Part shown: positions 37,034 through 46,334 of the stretch, piece after piece
How the letters are laid out: every line of letters begins with the position of its first letter
Position numbering within the stretch: the stretch's first letter is position 1
Source: Kribbella soli
GTDB taxonomy: Bacteria; Actinomycetota; Actinomycetes; Propionibacteriales; Kribbellaceae
Length of the DNA stretch: 64,000 nt
Direction: 5' to 3'
NCBI RefSeq assembly: GCF_004331345.1
Contig: NZ_SJJZ01000002.1
Coordinates: 1,054,001 to 1,118,000 of the forward strand
Notes under the pieces: model-generated
Databases searched by the model: none
The model's input: only the letters and a program-made list of their open reading frames with translations
What the model was told of the DNA's origin: nothing
Position numbers and translations under genes: made by a program

Positions 37034-38266
37034 ATGCAGAACAGTCAGCTCGCCCGCGACGGCGGTACGCCGGTGCGCACGGACCCGCTGCCGTCGGTGA
37101 TGAACGCCAGCGGCCGGCGCTTCGGCGACGACGAGGTCAAGGCGGTCGAGCGGGTGCTGCGCAGCGGCATGCTCTCGGCGACCTGGGGAACGGAGGTTCC
37201 CGCGCTCGAGATGGAGTTCGCGTCGCTGCTCGGCGCCGGGCACGCGGTGGCCTGCAGTTCGGGAACGGCGGCACTGCACCTGGCCGTCGCCGCCGTGAAC
37301 CCCGATCCCGGTGACGAGATCATCACCACGCCGATCAGCGACATGGGCACCGTGTTTCCGATCATGATGCAGAACGCCGTTCCGGTGTTCGCGGACGTCG
37401 ACCCGATCACGGGAAACCTGACGCCCGAGACCGTGGCCGCCGCGATCACGCCGCGCACGAAGGCCGTGATCGTCGTGCACCTGTTCGGAAAGCCGGCCGC
37501 CGTCCGGGAGCTGCGTGAGCTCTGTGACCAGCACGGCATCCTGCTGATCGAGGACTGCGCGCAGGCGTATCTCGCCCCGGTCGGCGACACCTTCGTCGGC
37601 CGGATCGGCCACATCGGATGCTTCAGTCTCCAGCAGACCAAGCACATCAGCGCCGGCGACGGCGGGCTGGCGGTCACCGACGACGCGCAACGCGCCCGCC
37701 GGATGCGATTGTTCGCCGACAAGGGCTGGCCGCGGGACACCGACGAGCGGACCTACCTGTTCCTCGCGCTCAACTACCGCATGACCGAACTCGTCGCATC
37801 GGTCACGAGAGCGCAGCTCAACCGGCTGCGCGGCGTCGTACAGGATCGTCGTACGGCGGCGCTCCGGGCGACCGCAGGCATCGCGGACCTGGCCGGGGTC
37901 ACGGCCCCGCCCGACGGGCAGGACCACGTGTACTGGCAGTACCCGCTGATCATCTCCGAGGCGGCCGGCGACATGCGCGAATGGGCCGTGGCGCTGACCG
38001 CCGAGGGCGTGCCGGCGAACGGCGGGTACCTGACCAGCCCGCTGTACGCCGCACCCGCCGTCCGCGAGCGGATCACGTACGGTCGGTCCGGGTTCCCGCT
38101 GCAGGACGTCTCGTACCCGGCCGGCCTGTGCCCGAACGCCGAGGAACTCATCGACCGCCGGCTGCTCGTCCTCGCCTGGAACGAGAACTACACCGAGTCC
38201 GACGTCGACGACATCGTGGCGGCGATCCGCAAGGTCCACAACGCCCTGTCCCGGAAGGCATCATGA
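37034..38266 (+). CDS. DegT/DnrJ/EryC1/StrS-family PLP aminotransferase
   Basis: A 410-residue aminotransferase. PLP lysine K203 lies in QQTKHISAGDGG, the PLP-binding Asp is D174 in IEDCAQAY, and CSSGTAALHLA is the phosphate loop. The start SQLARDGGTPVRTDPLPS resembles scyllo-inosose aminotransferase and AHBA-synthase-like members, which act on keto-cyclitols or keto-sugars. GGAGG 9 bases before the ATG. Cytoplasmic, between exported propellers and two amidohydrolase-fold proteins. Confidence 0.92.
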   Translation: MQNSQLARDGGTPVRTDPLPSVMNASGRRFGDDEVKAVERVLRSGMLSATWGTEVPALEMEFASLLGAGHAVACSSGTAALHLAVAAVNPDPGDEIITTPISDMGTVFPIMMQNAVPVFADVDPITGNLTPETVAAAITPRTKAVIVVHLFGKPAAVRELRELCDQHGILLIEDCAQAYLAPVGDTFVGRIGHIGCFSLQQTKHISAGDGGLAVTDDAQRARRMRLFADKGWPRDTDERTYLFLALNYRMTELVASVTRAQLNRLRGVVQDRRTAALRATAGIADLAGVTAPPDGQDHVYWQYPLIISEAAGDMREWAVALTAEGVPANGGYLTSPLYAAPAVRERITYGRSGFPLQDVSYPAGLCPNAEELIDRRLLVLAWNENYTESDVDDIVAAIRKVHNALSRKAS

Positions 38267-38991
38267 CCGATTCCCCCCTGCTGCTCGACTGCGACATCCT
38301 GGTCGGGCACGACGTGACGACGGGGCGCTGGGGGCGGCCCGAGAACGTCGCGAAGGTGTTCGCGGAGAGCGGTATCTCCGGCGGAGTCGTGTCCGGGTTG
38401 CGGGCGGTGCACTTCGACGTACCGTCCGGGAACAACGAGGCGCGGCAGGTTGCTGACGGCAACGGCTGGACGACGTGCCCGGTGCTCGACCTGCGTGATC
38501 CGCTCGGCGCGGAGAAGGAACTGGAGCGTCAGCTGGCGAGCGACACGCCGCCGCGGGCGATCCGGCTGGCGCCGACCTCGCAGAGTGTCGAGCCGACGTA
38601 CCCGGCCTTCGGTCATGTCGTGCAACTGCTCGTCAACGCCGGGCTGACGATCTTCGCCGAGGGCGACGTCCGCAAGGTCGGCCCGGCGCTGCGTGGACTC
38701 GGAGCGCGCGTGGTGTTCCTCGACACTCACTTCTACTACCTGGGCGACTTCGTGGTGCTGGCCCGGTCCGAGCCCGGGTTCCACACCTCCACTCGGATGC
38801 TCACCGGACCGGACTCGCTGGAGATCGTGGCCGCGGAGGTCGGCGCCGAGCGGCTCGTGCTCGGGTGCCGGACGCCGTTCCACGAGACCCGCTCGGTGAT
38901 CCGCCGGCTGCTCTCTTCCAAGCTCAGCCCGGACGAGATCGCCCAGGCCGGAAGCCGCAGTCTCACGACCCTGCTGGAGCCCGCATGCTGA
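38263..38991 (+). CDS. Amidohydrolase-fold protein lacking metal ligands
   Basis: A 242-residue relative of the next protein. Where amidohydrolases have HxH at strand 1, this one reads LLLDCDILVG (D9, D11); the strand-8 Asp motif GTD is replaced by LVLGCRTPF, and the strand-5/6 His positions are not evident. So it probably has no catalytic metal centre and may be a structural or regulatory partner. ATGA overlap with the aminotransferase; it overlaps the active-looking paralogue by 7 bases. Confidence 0.75.
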   Translation: MTDSPLLLDCDILVGHDVTTGRWGRPENVAKVFAESGISGGVVSGLRAVHFDVPSGNNEARQVADGNGWTTCPVLDLRDPLGAEKELERQLASDTPPRAIRLAPTSQSVEPTYPAFGHVVQLLVNAGLTIFAEGDVRKVGPALRGLGARVVFLDTHFYYLGDFVVLARSEPGFHTSTRMLTGPDSLEIVAAEVGAERLVLGCRTPFHETRSVIRRLLSSKLSPDEIAQAGSRSLTTLLEPAC

Positions 38992-39716
38992 TCGACGTAC
39001 ACGCCCACTGGGGACCGTGGTTCTTCTCGATGGACGTTGCGAGCATCGACGCCAACATCGACGGACTCGACCGGTTCGGCATCGACCTCCAACTGGTCTC
39101 CGCGATCGAGGCCATCGTGTACGACGCTCCGCTCGGCAACCGCTCTCTCGCGAAGCAACTCCCGGCCGATCCGCGGCTGCGCGGGATGATCGTCGTCGAC
39201 CCGCGCCGCCTCGACGAGGCCCGCGCCGACCTCGACGAGCTGCTCGCCGGGGACGGGCGGACGCGGTGGGTCGGCGCCAAGATCCACACCGAGTACAGCC
39301 GGACGCCGATGACCTCGCCCGCGATGCAGGCCGCGATCGAGCTCACGACGGAGTACGGACTGCCCACGCTCGTGCACACGTGGGGCGACACCGTCGTCGA
39401 CCTGGCCGACGTCGCTGTCCGGATCCCCGACGCCCGGGTGATCGCCGGTCACATGGGCGCGAACGGCTGGCCCCGGGTCCCCGAAGCGGCAGACCGCACC
39501 GACCGGATCTGGTTCGAGCCGTGCTGGTCCGCGCCCGAGGCCAACCGGATCCGCTGGATCCTGGACCGGATCGACCCCGGCCGGATGATGTTCGGCACCG
39601 ACGCCACGCTCATCGACCCCTCGATCGCCCTCGGCGCTCTCGAGGCCGCCGACCTCACCCCCGACGAACACGAGGCCGTCACCCACCGCAACGCCACCGC
39701 CCTCTTCAGCCTCTGA
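38985..39716 (+). CDS. Amidohydrolase-2-family metal-dependent hydrolase
   Basis: A 243-residue TIM-barrel hydrolase/decarboxylase-type protein. Metal ligands are readable: H6 and H8 (LIDVHAHWG), H131 (TLVHTWGD), H156 (IAGHMGANGW) and D206 (MFGTDATL), with K99 in GAKIHTEY. The ACMSD/aminohydrolase group includes hydrolases, decarboxylases and lactonases. Last gene of the five-gene operon. It overlaps the convergent GNAT gene by 11 bases. Confidence 0.88.
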   Translation: MLIDVHAHWGPWFFSMDVASIDANIDGLDRFGIDLQLVSAIEAIVYDAPLGNRSLAKQLPADPRLRGMIVVDPRRLDEARADLDELLAGDGRTRWVGAKIHTEYSRTPMTSPAMQAAIELTTEYGLPTLVHTWGDTVVDLADVAVRIPDARVIAGHMGANGWPRVPEAADRTDRIWFEPCWSAPEANRIRWILDRIDPGRMMFGTDATLIDPSIALGALEAADLTPDEHEAVTHRNATALFSL

Positions 39717-40239
39717 CTGCGCCGGCGACGAACACCAGGATGTCGGTTTCGGGGCCGCGCACCTCGGGCTCCTGCCAGCCGAGGTGGCGGTAGAACGCGA
39801 TCGCGTCGTGGTTCTGGTTCCAGGCGAGGAGCCAGGCGCGGTGGTTGTCGCGCGTGGCGGTCTCGAGAAGGCGCCGGGCCAGGCCGGTGCCGCGGGCGTG
39901 CTGCAGTACGCCGAGCTCGTCCACCTCGTAGGCGCCGATCAGCAGCTCCTCGACCTGCTCACGACCGAGCCGGTCGAGGACGCTCCCGTACGAGCGGTCG
40001 GTCCGGAACGGCGCCGGCGTCGTCCAACCGGTCAGGAACCCGGCGATCCGCCCGTCCTCCGACCGCTCGATCCACGCCTGGAACCCGTCCCGCTCCGCAT
40101 CGGTCTCGAGCCGTTTGCGGAACGCGATCCGGGTCTCCTCGGGATCGCGGCGCTCGAACGGCGGCGCCGTGAACACCTCGACGTACGCCGTGGTCAGTTC
40201 GTCCGCGATCTCCAGAATGTCCCGCCCATGCGTCTGCAC
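39706..40239 (-). CDS. GNAT-family N-acetyltransferase
   Basis: A 177-residue acetyltransferase. The acetyl-CoA loop is VLQHARGTGLARRLLE (R/Q-x-x-G-x-G/A) and the C-terminal signature NHDAIAFYRHLGWQEPE is typical. Leaderless start: TAGGTT lies 6 bases before GTG 40239. Substrate unknown. Confidence 0.9.
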   Translation of the reverse strand: MQTHGRDILEIADELTTAYVEVFTAPPFERRDPEETRIAFRKRLETDAERDGFQAWIERSEDGRIAGFLTGWTTPAPFRTDRSYGSVLDRLGREQVEELLIGAYEVDELGVLQHARGTGLARRLLETATRDNHRAWLLAWNQNHDAIAFYRHLGWQEPEVRGPETDILVFVAGAVRG

Positions 40240-40297
40240 CGCTCCAACCTACCGATGGAGCGGTGCGTCCTGCTGGTGTTGCCGCTGTGCTGCGGCC

Positions 40298-40663
40298 TCA
40301 GGTGGTCGCCGCCGACTGGAGATCCGAGGGAGCGCTCTCCGAGCCGCCCGCCGGAGCCCCGGCAGAGGACCTGGTCGCGACGCTCGTGGTTGCGGAGCCG
40401 GGCGAGCCCGGTGTGGCCGCGATCGTCTCCAGTTCGGCGCGGAACTGCGGAAGCATCCAGCGCAGCGGCTGGTCCAGAACACGTGCGATGGCTGCCTCGT
40501 CGACCTTCAGCAGGCCGCCGATCCGGGCGAGCGCGTCCGGCTCGTCGGTGGCGGCGTACAGCAGATGGACGACCTCGTGCCGGTGCGCGAACACGGCAAG
40601 CGCCGCGGCCGCGAGTCCGGCGTCGATCTCAGGCGGACTCGTGATTTCCCCGTTGACTGTCAC
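40298..40663 (-). CDS. Small hypothetical protein
   Basis: A 121-residue protein. Residues about 15-85 are helical (AVFAHRHEVVHLLYAATDEP, LLKVDEAAIARVLDQPLRWM) and resemble the coiled helical section of DNA gyrase subunit A, where a similar spacing of short helices occurs; this is a weak likeness only. The last 35 residues are Ser/Ala/Pro-rich and probably disordered. GAGG lies 6 bases before GTG 40663. Not recognised. Confidence 0.55.
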   Translation of the reverse strand: MTVNGEITSPPEIDAGLAAAALAVFAHRHEVVHLLYAATDEPDALARIGGLLKVDEAAIARVLDQPLRWMLPQFRAELETIAATPGSPGSATTSVATRSSAGAPAGGSESAPSDLQSAATT

Positions 40664-40726
40664 GTCATCCTCAACCCGTTCGGACGCCGATCGGTTACGT
40701 GTCAGTCTTTACAGTTGACCAAATTG

Positions 40727-41524
40727 TCAGCTGGGCAGCCAGGACACCTTGCCGAGCAGGTACGTCGCCCCGATCAGAGCGGCGGTGTCGATCAGGGTGT
40801 GCGCGACGACGAGCGGCATGATCCGGCCCCACCGCCGGTACAGGTAGCTGAAGATCACGCCCATGATCACGTTTCCCGCGAACCCGCCGAGCCCCTGGTA
40901 GAGGTGGTACGAACCGCGCAGCAACGAGCTGGTCGCGGTCGCCCGGCGTACCGACCAGCCGAGTTGGTCGAGCCGGTGGTTCAGGTACCCGAGCACGATG
41001 ACTTCCTCGAGTACGGCGTTCTGCGCGGAGACCGCGATCAGGATCGGGATGCGCCACCAGTCGTCGGGCAGCTGCGACGGGTCGACGGTCAGGTTCACGC
41101 CGGTCGCGTGTGCACCGATGTAGAACAGCAGCCCCGCTCCCCCTACGGCGGCTGCGATCGCCGTACCGCGCCCGAGGTCGCGCATCCTGTCCCGCAGGTC
41201 GAACCCGATCGTCCGGAACGACTCCTTGCCACGTGCGAGCAGGTGACCGACCAGCGCGACCGGCACCAAGGCGGTGACCACCGCGAAGACCTGCCACGCC
41301 AGATCCAGCCACGGCCGGCCGGGCGCGCGCGAACCGACGATCACGGCGGTCTGCCCGCTGATCGGCTTCGACGAGGTCAGTACACCCGTGAACGAGATGA
41401 TCGCCGCCACACCGGACGCTCCGAGCGACAGCGCCAGCACCAGCCAGATCTCCCGCGAGAGCACCGACCGACTGACGCCGACCGGAGGAGACGCTGCGGG
41501 CGGAACGTCAGCCGGGGTCGTCAT
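40727..41524 (-). CDS. CPBP-family intramembrane metalloprotease
   Basis: A 265-residue membrane protein with about eight segments. The Abi/CPBP motifs are present: EEVIVLGYLNHRL (paired Glu; the usual Arg four residues on is not conserved), SSLLRGSYHLYQG with the first His and VVAHTLIDT with the second. It may process prenylated or membrane peptides, or be an immunity-type protein. Three bases from the upstream TetR gene, so co-transcribed with it. Confidence 0.85.
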   Translation of the reverse strand: MTTPADVPPAASPPVGVSRSVLSREIWLVLALSLGASGVAAIISFTGVLTSSKPISGQTAVIVGSRAPGRPWLDLAWQVFAVVTALVPVALVGHLLARGKESFRTIGFDLRDRMRDLGRGTAIAAAVGGAGLLFYIGAHATGVNLTVDPSQLPDDWWRIPILIAVSAQNAVLEEVIVLGYLNHRLDQLGWSVRRATATSSLLRGSYHLYQGLGGFAGNVIMGVIFSYLYRRWGRIMPLVVAHTLIDTAALIGATYLLGKVSWLPS

Positions 41525-41527
41525 GGT

Positions 41528-42112
41528 TCAACTATCCCGCGTGGGACCAGTCAGCAGATCGAGCAGGTGGCTGAAGAGGTCGGCGGTGTCGGCCTGCAGC
41601 TCGTACTGCGACTGCACCTGGAGACCGTCGGAGAGCGCGATCAGCAGGGTCGCGATCGTCTCCGGGTCGGCCGATGCGTTGAGGGTGCCGGCGGCCTGGC
41701 GGGCGCGGACCGCGTCGGCGAGGGCCGCGCGGATCCCGGCGTACCGCTCCACGAAGAACTCGTGAGAGCCGTGTTCCGGGTCGCCCGCTTCGGCGGAGAA
41801 CGTCGAGTACAGCTGCACGAGGCCCGGCACCGATCCGTTGTGGCGGATGATCGCGGTCAGGTTGTCGATCGAGTCGCCGGTCTCGAACCGGGCCATGTCG
41901 GCCTCGTCACGCGCCCGCAGGACCGCCTCGAACAGCTGCTCCTTCGAGCCGAAGTAGTGCAACATCCCGGCCTCGCTGAGCCCGGCCGCGGCGGCGAGCT
42001 CGCGCGTCGAGGTCTTCCGGTACCCGTGCCGCGCGATCACCTCCAGCGCGGCCCGCAGGATCTCCGCGCGCTTGGCGACGCCTTTCGCGTACGGACCCCG
42101 AGAACTAGCCAT
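41528..42112 (-). CDS. TetR-family regulator
   Basis: About 194 residues; RAEILRAALEVIARHGYRKT and ELAAAAGLSEAGMLHYFGSK form the DNA-binding domain. TAGGTT is 6 bases before ATG 42112 (leaderless). It is divergent from a GH3 glycosidase with 46 bases between, so regulation of that enzyme is likely; it is followed by the CPBP gene. Confidence 0.9.
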   Translation of the reverse strand: MASSRGPYAKGVAKRAEILRAALEVIARHGYRKTSTRELAAAAGLSEAGMLHYFGSKEQLFEAVLRARDEADMARFETGDSIDNLTAIIRHNGSVPGLVQLYSTFSAEAGDPEHGSHEFFVERYAGIRAALADAVRARQAAGTLNASADPETIATLLIALSDGLQVQSQYELQADTADLFSHLLDLLTGPTRDS

Positions 42113-42158
42113 GTTCAAAACCTAGCATCACTTGGTTTTCGCACGTACAGTCGTCGCC

Positions 42159-44564
42159 ATGAACTTCGACGACCTGCTCGGCCGCCTCTCCCTGGAGGAG
42201 AAGGTCCGGATCCTCACCGGCCAGGACTTCTGGTCCACCCATCCGCTGCCCGCGATCGGGCTGCGTTCGATGGTGCTGTCCGACGGCCCGAGCGGCGTCC
42301 GGGGCGCGGTCTGGGACGAGCGCGATCCGTCCCTGAATCTCCCGTCAGCAACCGCTCTCTCGTCGTCCTGGGACGTCGGCATCGCCCATCGGTACGGCGT
42401 GGTGTCGGCGCTCGAGGCGCGGCGTAAGAACGTCGACGTGGTGCTCGGCCCGACGATCAACCTGCACCGTTCCCCGCTCGGCGGCCGGCACTTCGAGGCG
42501 TTCAGCGAGGACCCGGTCCTGACCGCCGACCTGGCCGCGGCGTACGTCGCCGGCGTGCAGGAGCTCCGCGTCGGCGCCACCCCGAAGCACTACGTGGCGA
42601 ACGACTTCGAGACCGACCGCTTCACCGCGAACGTCGTGGTCGACGAACGCACGCTGCGCGAGGTGTACCTGCTGGCCTTCGAGAAGGCGGTCACCGAGTC
42701 GAAGGCGTGGCTGGTGATGAGCGCCTACAACTCGATCAACGGCGCGACCGCGTCGGAGAACGACCTGCTCGAGACCCCGCTCAACACCGACTGGGGCTTC
42801 GACGGCGTGGTCGTCAGCGACTGGACCGCGGTACGCAGCCTCGAGAGCGCCAAGCACTCTCAGGACCTGGCGATGCCCGGTCCGGTCGGGGCCTGGGGTG
42901 ACGCGCTCGTCGAGGCCGTCCGGTCCGGTGAGATCAAGGAGGACGCGATCGACCGCAAGGTCCGTCGCCTGCTCGCACTCGCGGCCCGCGTCGGCGCCCT
43001 CGAGGGCTACGAGAAGCCGGCCGACCCGCCACAGGTCGACGGCATCGCCTTCGCCCGTACGGCGGCCGCGGAAGGCACCGTCCTGCTCCGCAACGAGGGA
43101 GCGCTCCCCTGGCGTTCCGACGAACTGACGAAGGTCGCGGTCATCGGCCACAACGCCCGCGACGCGCGAACGCAGGGCGGCGGGAGCGCGACGGTCATCC
43201 CAGAGAGCGTTATCTCGCCGCTCTCCGGGCTGCGCACGGCGCTCCCGAACGCCGAGATCACGTACTCGATCGGCGCGGTCGTTCAGGAAGGTGTCGCCGA
43301 GCTTCCGCCGGCGACGATGACCAACCCGCAAGCCGGTGAGCCAGGCGCCCGCGTGCGGTTCCTCGGCGCCGACGGGTCCGAACTGTTCGCCGAGGACCGG
43401 TTCTCCAGCGCGCTCGTGTACCTCGGCGGCAACGCGCCGATCGGAGAGTCGGCGGTCTTCGAGTTCCGCACCACCTGGACGCCGAGCGAGTCCGGCGCGA
43501 TCCAGCTCGGCTTCGCGTCGGTCGGCCGCGGCCGGATCTTTGCCGACGGCAAGCTCCTCCGTGAGGACACCGCGGTTCCGGTCGGCAACGACCTGGGCGC
43601 CGCGTTGCTCTCGCCACCGTCGATCTCCACACCACTCGAGGTCACCGCCGGCACCCCGATCGACGTCCGCGTCGAGCTCGACGTGCCCAAGCTCGAGGGC
43701 GGTCTGAGCAACGCACTCAGCATCACGGTCGGTGTCGAGCCGAGCAACGACGACCCGCAGGCCCTGATCGACGAGGCCGTCGCCGCAGCCCGGGCCGCCG
43801 ATGTGGCACTGGTTGTCGTCGGCACCAATTCGAAGGTCGAGTCCGAGGGCTACGACCGGACCTCGCTCGCGCTCCCGGGCCGGCAGGACGACCTGGTCCG
43901 TGCGGTCGCGGCAGCGAACCCGCGGACGGTCGTGGTCGTGAACGCGGGATCCCCGGTCCTCCTCCCCTGGCGGGACGAGGTGGCCGCAGTGCTGGCGACG
44001 TACTTCGGCGGTCAGGAATACGGGGACGCGCTCTCCGACGTTCTCCTCGGCCGTGCCGAGCCGGGCGGTCGTCTCCCGACCACGTGGCCGCGTGAGCAGG
44101 AGGACGTCCCGGTCATCAACGTGACGCCGAAGGACGGCGTCGTGCGGTACGACGAGGGCATCCACATCGGGTATCGCGCCTGGCTGAAGGCGGGTACCGA
44201 GCCGGCGTACGAGTTCGGTCACGGCCTCGGGTACACCACCTGGGAGCTCTCCGACCTGCGCGCGAACGACCCGTCGTCCGTCGCACTGACCGTGCGCAAC
44301 ACCGGCGACCGCGCCGGCAAGCACGTCGTTCAGGTGTACGTGGAACGCCCGGAGAGCGCTCTCGACCGTCCCGTCCGCTGGCTCGCCGGTTTCGCCGTCG
44401 TACGCCTCGACGCGGGTCAGGCCCGCGAGATCACGGTCGGCCTGCACGAACACGCCTTCGAGCACTGGGACAACGAATGGGCGACGGAACCCGGCGCCTT
44501 CACGATCCGGGCCGGCTCGTCGATTTCGGACCTACCGCTCTCCACGGAGCTCCAGGTCCGTTAG
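42159..44564 (+). CDS. Glycoside hydrolase family 3 beta-glycosidase with PA14-like insert
   Basis: An 801-residue retaining beta-glycosidase. The catalytic nucleophile is D221 in GVVVSDWTAV; other family motifs are LSDGPSGVRG, KHYVANDFET and SAYNSINGA. Residues about 390-510 look like a PA14 insert in the C-terminal sandwich, and a fibronectin-III-like domain ends the protein. No signal peptide, so it acts on imported oligosaccharides. TACAGT lies 7 bases before the ATG (leaderless). Confidence 0.93.
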   Translation: MNFDDLLGRLSLEEKVRILTGQDFWSTHPLPAIGLRSMVLSDGPSGVRGAVWDERDPSLNLPSATALSSSWDVGIAHRYGVVSALEARRKNVDVVLGPTINLHRSPLGGRHFEAFSEDPVLTADLAAAYVAGVQELRVGATPKHYVANDFETDRFTANVVVDERTLREVYLLAFEKAVTESKAWLVMSAYNSINGATASENDLLETPLNTDWGFDGVVVSDWTAVRSLESAKHSQDLAMPGPVGAWGDALVEAVRSGEIKEDAIDRKVRRLLALAARVGALEGYEKPADPPQVDGIAFARTAAAEGTVLLRNEGALPWRSDELTKVAVIGHNARDARTQGGGSATVIPESVISPLSGLRTALPNAEITYSIGAVVQEGVAELPPATMTNPQAGEPGARVRFLGADGSELFAEDRFSSALVYLGGNAPIGESAVFEFRTTWTPSESGAIQLGFASVGRGRIFADGKLLREDTAVPVGNDLGAALLSPPSISTPLEVTAGTPIDVRVELDVPKLEGGLSNALSITVGVEPSNDDPQALIDEAVAAARAADVALVVVGTNSKVESEGYDRTSLALPGRQDDLVRAVAAANPRTVVVVNAGSPVLLPWRDEVAAVLATYFGGQEYGDALSDVLLGRAEPGGRLPTTWPREQEDVPVINVTPKDGVVRYDEGIHIGYRAWLKAGTEPAYEFGHGLGYTTWELSDLRANDPSSVALTVRNTGDRAGKHVVQVYVERPESALDRPVRWLAGFAVVRLDAGQAREITVGLHEHAFEHWDNEWATEPGAFTIRAGSSISDLPLSTELQVR

Positions 44565-44581
44565 CTGTCCGGCCGCACGCT

Positions 44582-45286
44582 TCAGCGCGGCGGACGTAGT
44601 ACGGCGAAGGGATCCGTGACGGTCAGTTCGCGGGCAGCGAACTTGTACACGGTGGCGGGTCGGCCGCCGGACTGGCCGGGGCGGGCTATCCGGCCGGTCG
44701 GGTCGATCACGTGGCGCCGAGTCAGCACCCGGGTCAGGTTGGTGGCGCCGAGTTCGTAGCCCAGCGCCGCGCCGATCAGGTCGCGCAACTCGGAAATGGT
44801 GAACTCGCGCGGCGCCAGGGCGAAGCCGATGTTGGTGTACGACAACTTGGCGCGCAGCCGGCCGACCGCGGCGTCGATGAAGTGATGGTGGTCGAACGCA
44901 GTGTCCGGCAGGTCGTCGACCGGATACCACGCCGTGTCGGCCGGAAGCTCGGGCTGTACGTCGGACGGGACCAGGCCGAGGTACGCCGTGGCGAGCACGC
45001 GTTCTCGTGGATCGCGATCGATGGCACTGTGCGTGGCCAACTGCTCGAGATGCGCCACCTCGCGGACGTCGACCTTCCGTGCCAGGTGCGCGGTGATGGC
45101 CTCGCGAAGCCGCTGAGTCGGCTCGACGCCACCGCACGGCAAGGACCAGCGGCCGCGATACGGATTCCGTGCGCGCTTCCACAGCAGCACGCTCAGCCGG
45201 CCGTCACGGACGGACAGGACCACCGCCAGCACCTCGTGCGGATAGCTCGGCCAGTTAACCGGATCACCTTTCTTGGCAGTGGACAC
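44582..45286 (-). CDS. nrtR: NrtR-type Nudix-related repressor of NAD synthesis
   Basis: A 234-residue protein: N-terminal Nudix domain with a degenerate Nudix box (CGGVEPTQRLREAITAHLA lacks the REUxEE Glu pair), then a winged helix (ISELRDLIGAALGYELGATN, RHVIDPTGRI). This is the NrtR architecture, which senses ADP-ribose and represses NAD genes. Divergent from nadA, with a candidate operator between. TACCAT lies 7 bases before GTG 45286. Confidence 0.9.
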   Translation of the reverse strand: MSTAKKGDPVNWPSYPHEVLAVVLSVRDGRLSVLLWKRARNPYRGRWSLPCGGVEPTQRLREAITAHLARKVDVREVAHLEQLATHSAIDRDPRERVLATAYLGLVPSDVQPELPADTAWYPVDDLPDTAFDHHHFIDAAVGRLRAKLSYTNIGFALAPREFTISELRDLIGAALGYELGATNLTRVLTRRHVIDPTGRIARPGQSGGRPATVYKFAARELTVTDPFAVLRPPR

Positions 45287-45307
45287 GTCGACGATGGTAG
45301 CGTCGTC

Positions 45308-45327
45308 CCTAGTTATCGACTGCTAAG
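45308..45327. promoter_or_regulatory. Candidate NrtR operator
   Basis: An imperfect dyad with outer CTAG/CTAAG arms centred on TCGA (CCTAGTTATCGACTGCTAAG) lies between nrtR and nadA. TAG-N10-CTA spacing is of the kind expected for NrtR sites. It would control nadAB and perhaps nrtR itself. Confidence 0.5.
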
Positions 45328-45353
45328 CGAAAACCTCCGGAAGGGGTCCCGTC

Positions 45354-46334
45354 GTGACTGTTGGCCAGAGCACGGTGCGCAACTGGCAGGACGAGGTACG
45401 CCGCCTCGCCCGCGAGCGAGACGCGGTCCTGCTCGCCCACAACTACCAGGAACCGGCGATCCAGGACGTCGCCGATCACGTCGGCGACTCACTCGCGCTG
45501 TCCCGGATCGCCGCTGAAACCGACGCGTCGACGATCGTGTTCTGCGGCGTGCACTTCATGGCGGAGACCGCCAAGCTGCTCAGCCCTGACAAGACCGTGC
45601 TGATCCCCACCGCACAGGCCGGGTGTTCGCTGGCGGACACCATCGACGCCGACCAGCTGCGTGCCTGGAAGGCGCAGCACCCCGGCGCGGCGGTCGTCGC
45701 CTACGTCAACACCAGCGCCGCGGTGAAGGCCGAGGCGGACGTCTGCTGTACGTCGTCCAACGCGGTGGAGGTGGTGAACTCGATTCCGGCGGACCAGCCG
45801 GTGCTGTTCCTGCCCGATCAGTTCCTCGGCGAACACGTCCGGCGGCAGACCGGCCGGAAGAACATGGAAGTGTGGATGGGCGAGTGCCATGTGCACGCCG
45901 GCATCAGCCCGGTCGAGTTGCGCGCCCAGGTGGCGGCGAATCCCGACGCGGAGGTTCTGGTCCATCCCGAGTGCGGCTGCGCCTCGTCGACGATCTGGCT
46001 CGCCGGACGCGGTGACCTGCCGGCGGAGCGGACCCATATCCTCTCCACCGCGGGCATGCTGGAGAGCGCTCGCGGCATGACGGCGAAGACCGCCTTGGTC
46101 GCGACGGAGATCGGCATGCTGCACCAGCTCCGCAAGGTGAACCAGCAGACGACGTTCCTGCCGGTGAACCCGAAGGCCTCCTGCCGCTTCATGAAGATGA
46201 TCACGCCGGAGCTGCTGCTGCGCTGCCTGCGTGAGGGCCGCGACGAGATCCAGTTGCCGCCCGACCTCGCCGAGCGCGCACGGCGTTCCGTCCAGCGGAT
46301 GGTTGCCATCGGCAAGCCGGCAGGCGCGCGATGA
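45354..46334 (+). CDS. nadA: Quinolinate synthase
   Basis: A 326-residue [4Fe-4S] enzyme that condenses iminoaspartate with dihydroxyacetone phosphate in NAD synthesis. Likely cluster ligands are C91 ([10 protein letters not shown]), C178 (MGECHVHAG) and C277 (NPKASCRFM); HPECGC and [14 protein letters not shown] are further family marks. GGAAGGGG precedes the GTG. Overlaps nadB by 4 bases. Confidence 0.96.
   Translation: MTVGQSTVRNWQDEVRRLARERDAVLLAHNYQEPAIQDVADHVGDSLALSRIAAETDASTIVFCGVHFMAETAKLLSPDKTVLIPTAQAGCSLADTIDADQLRAWKAQHPGAAVVAYVNTSAAVKAEADVCCTSSNAVEVVNSIPADQPVLFLPDQFLGEHVRRQTGRKNMEVWMGECHVHAGISPVELRAQVAANPDAEVLVHPECGCASSTIWLAGRGDLPAERTHILSTAGMLESARGMTAKTALVATEIGMLHQLRKVNQQTTFLPVNPKASCRFMKMITPELLLRCLREGRDEIQLPPDLAERARRSVQRMVAIGKPAGAR

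Noticed and set aside
42345..44465. 706-codon minus-strand open frame opposite the GH3 gene
   Set aside because: Composition is that of a shadow frame, and it runs through the next gene's promoter region without any start signal.
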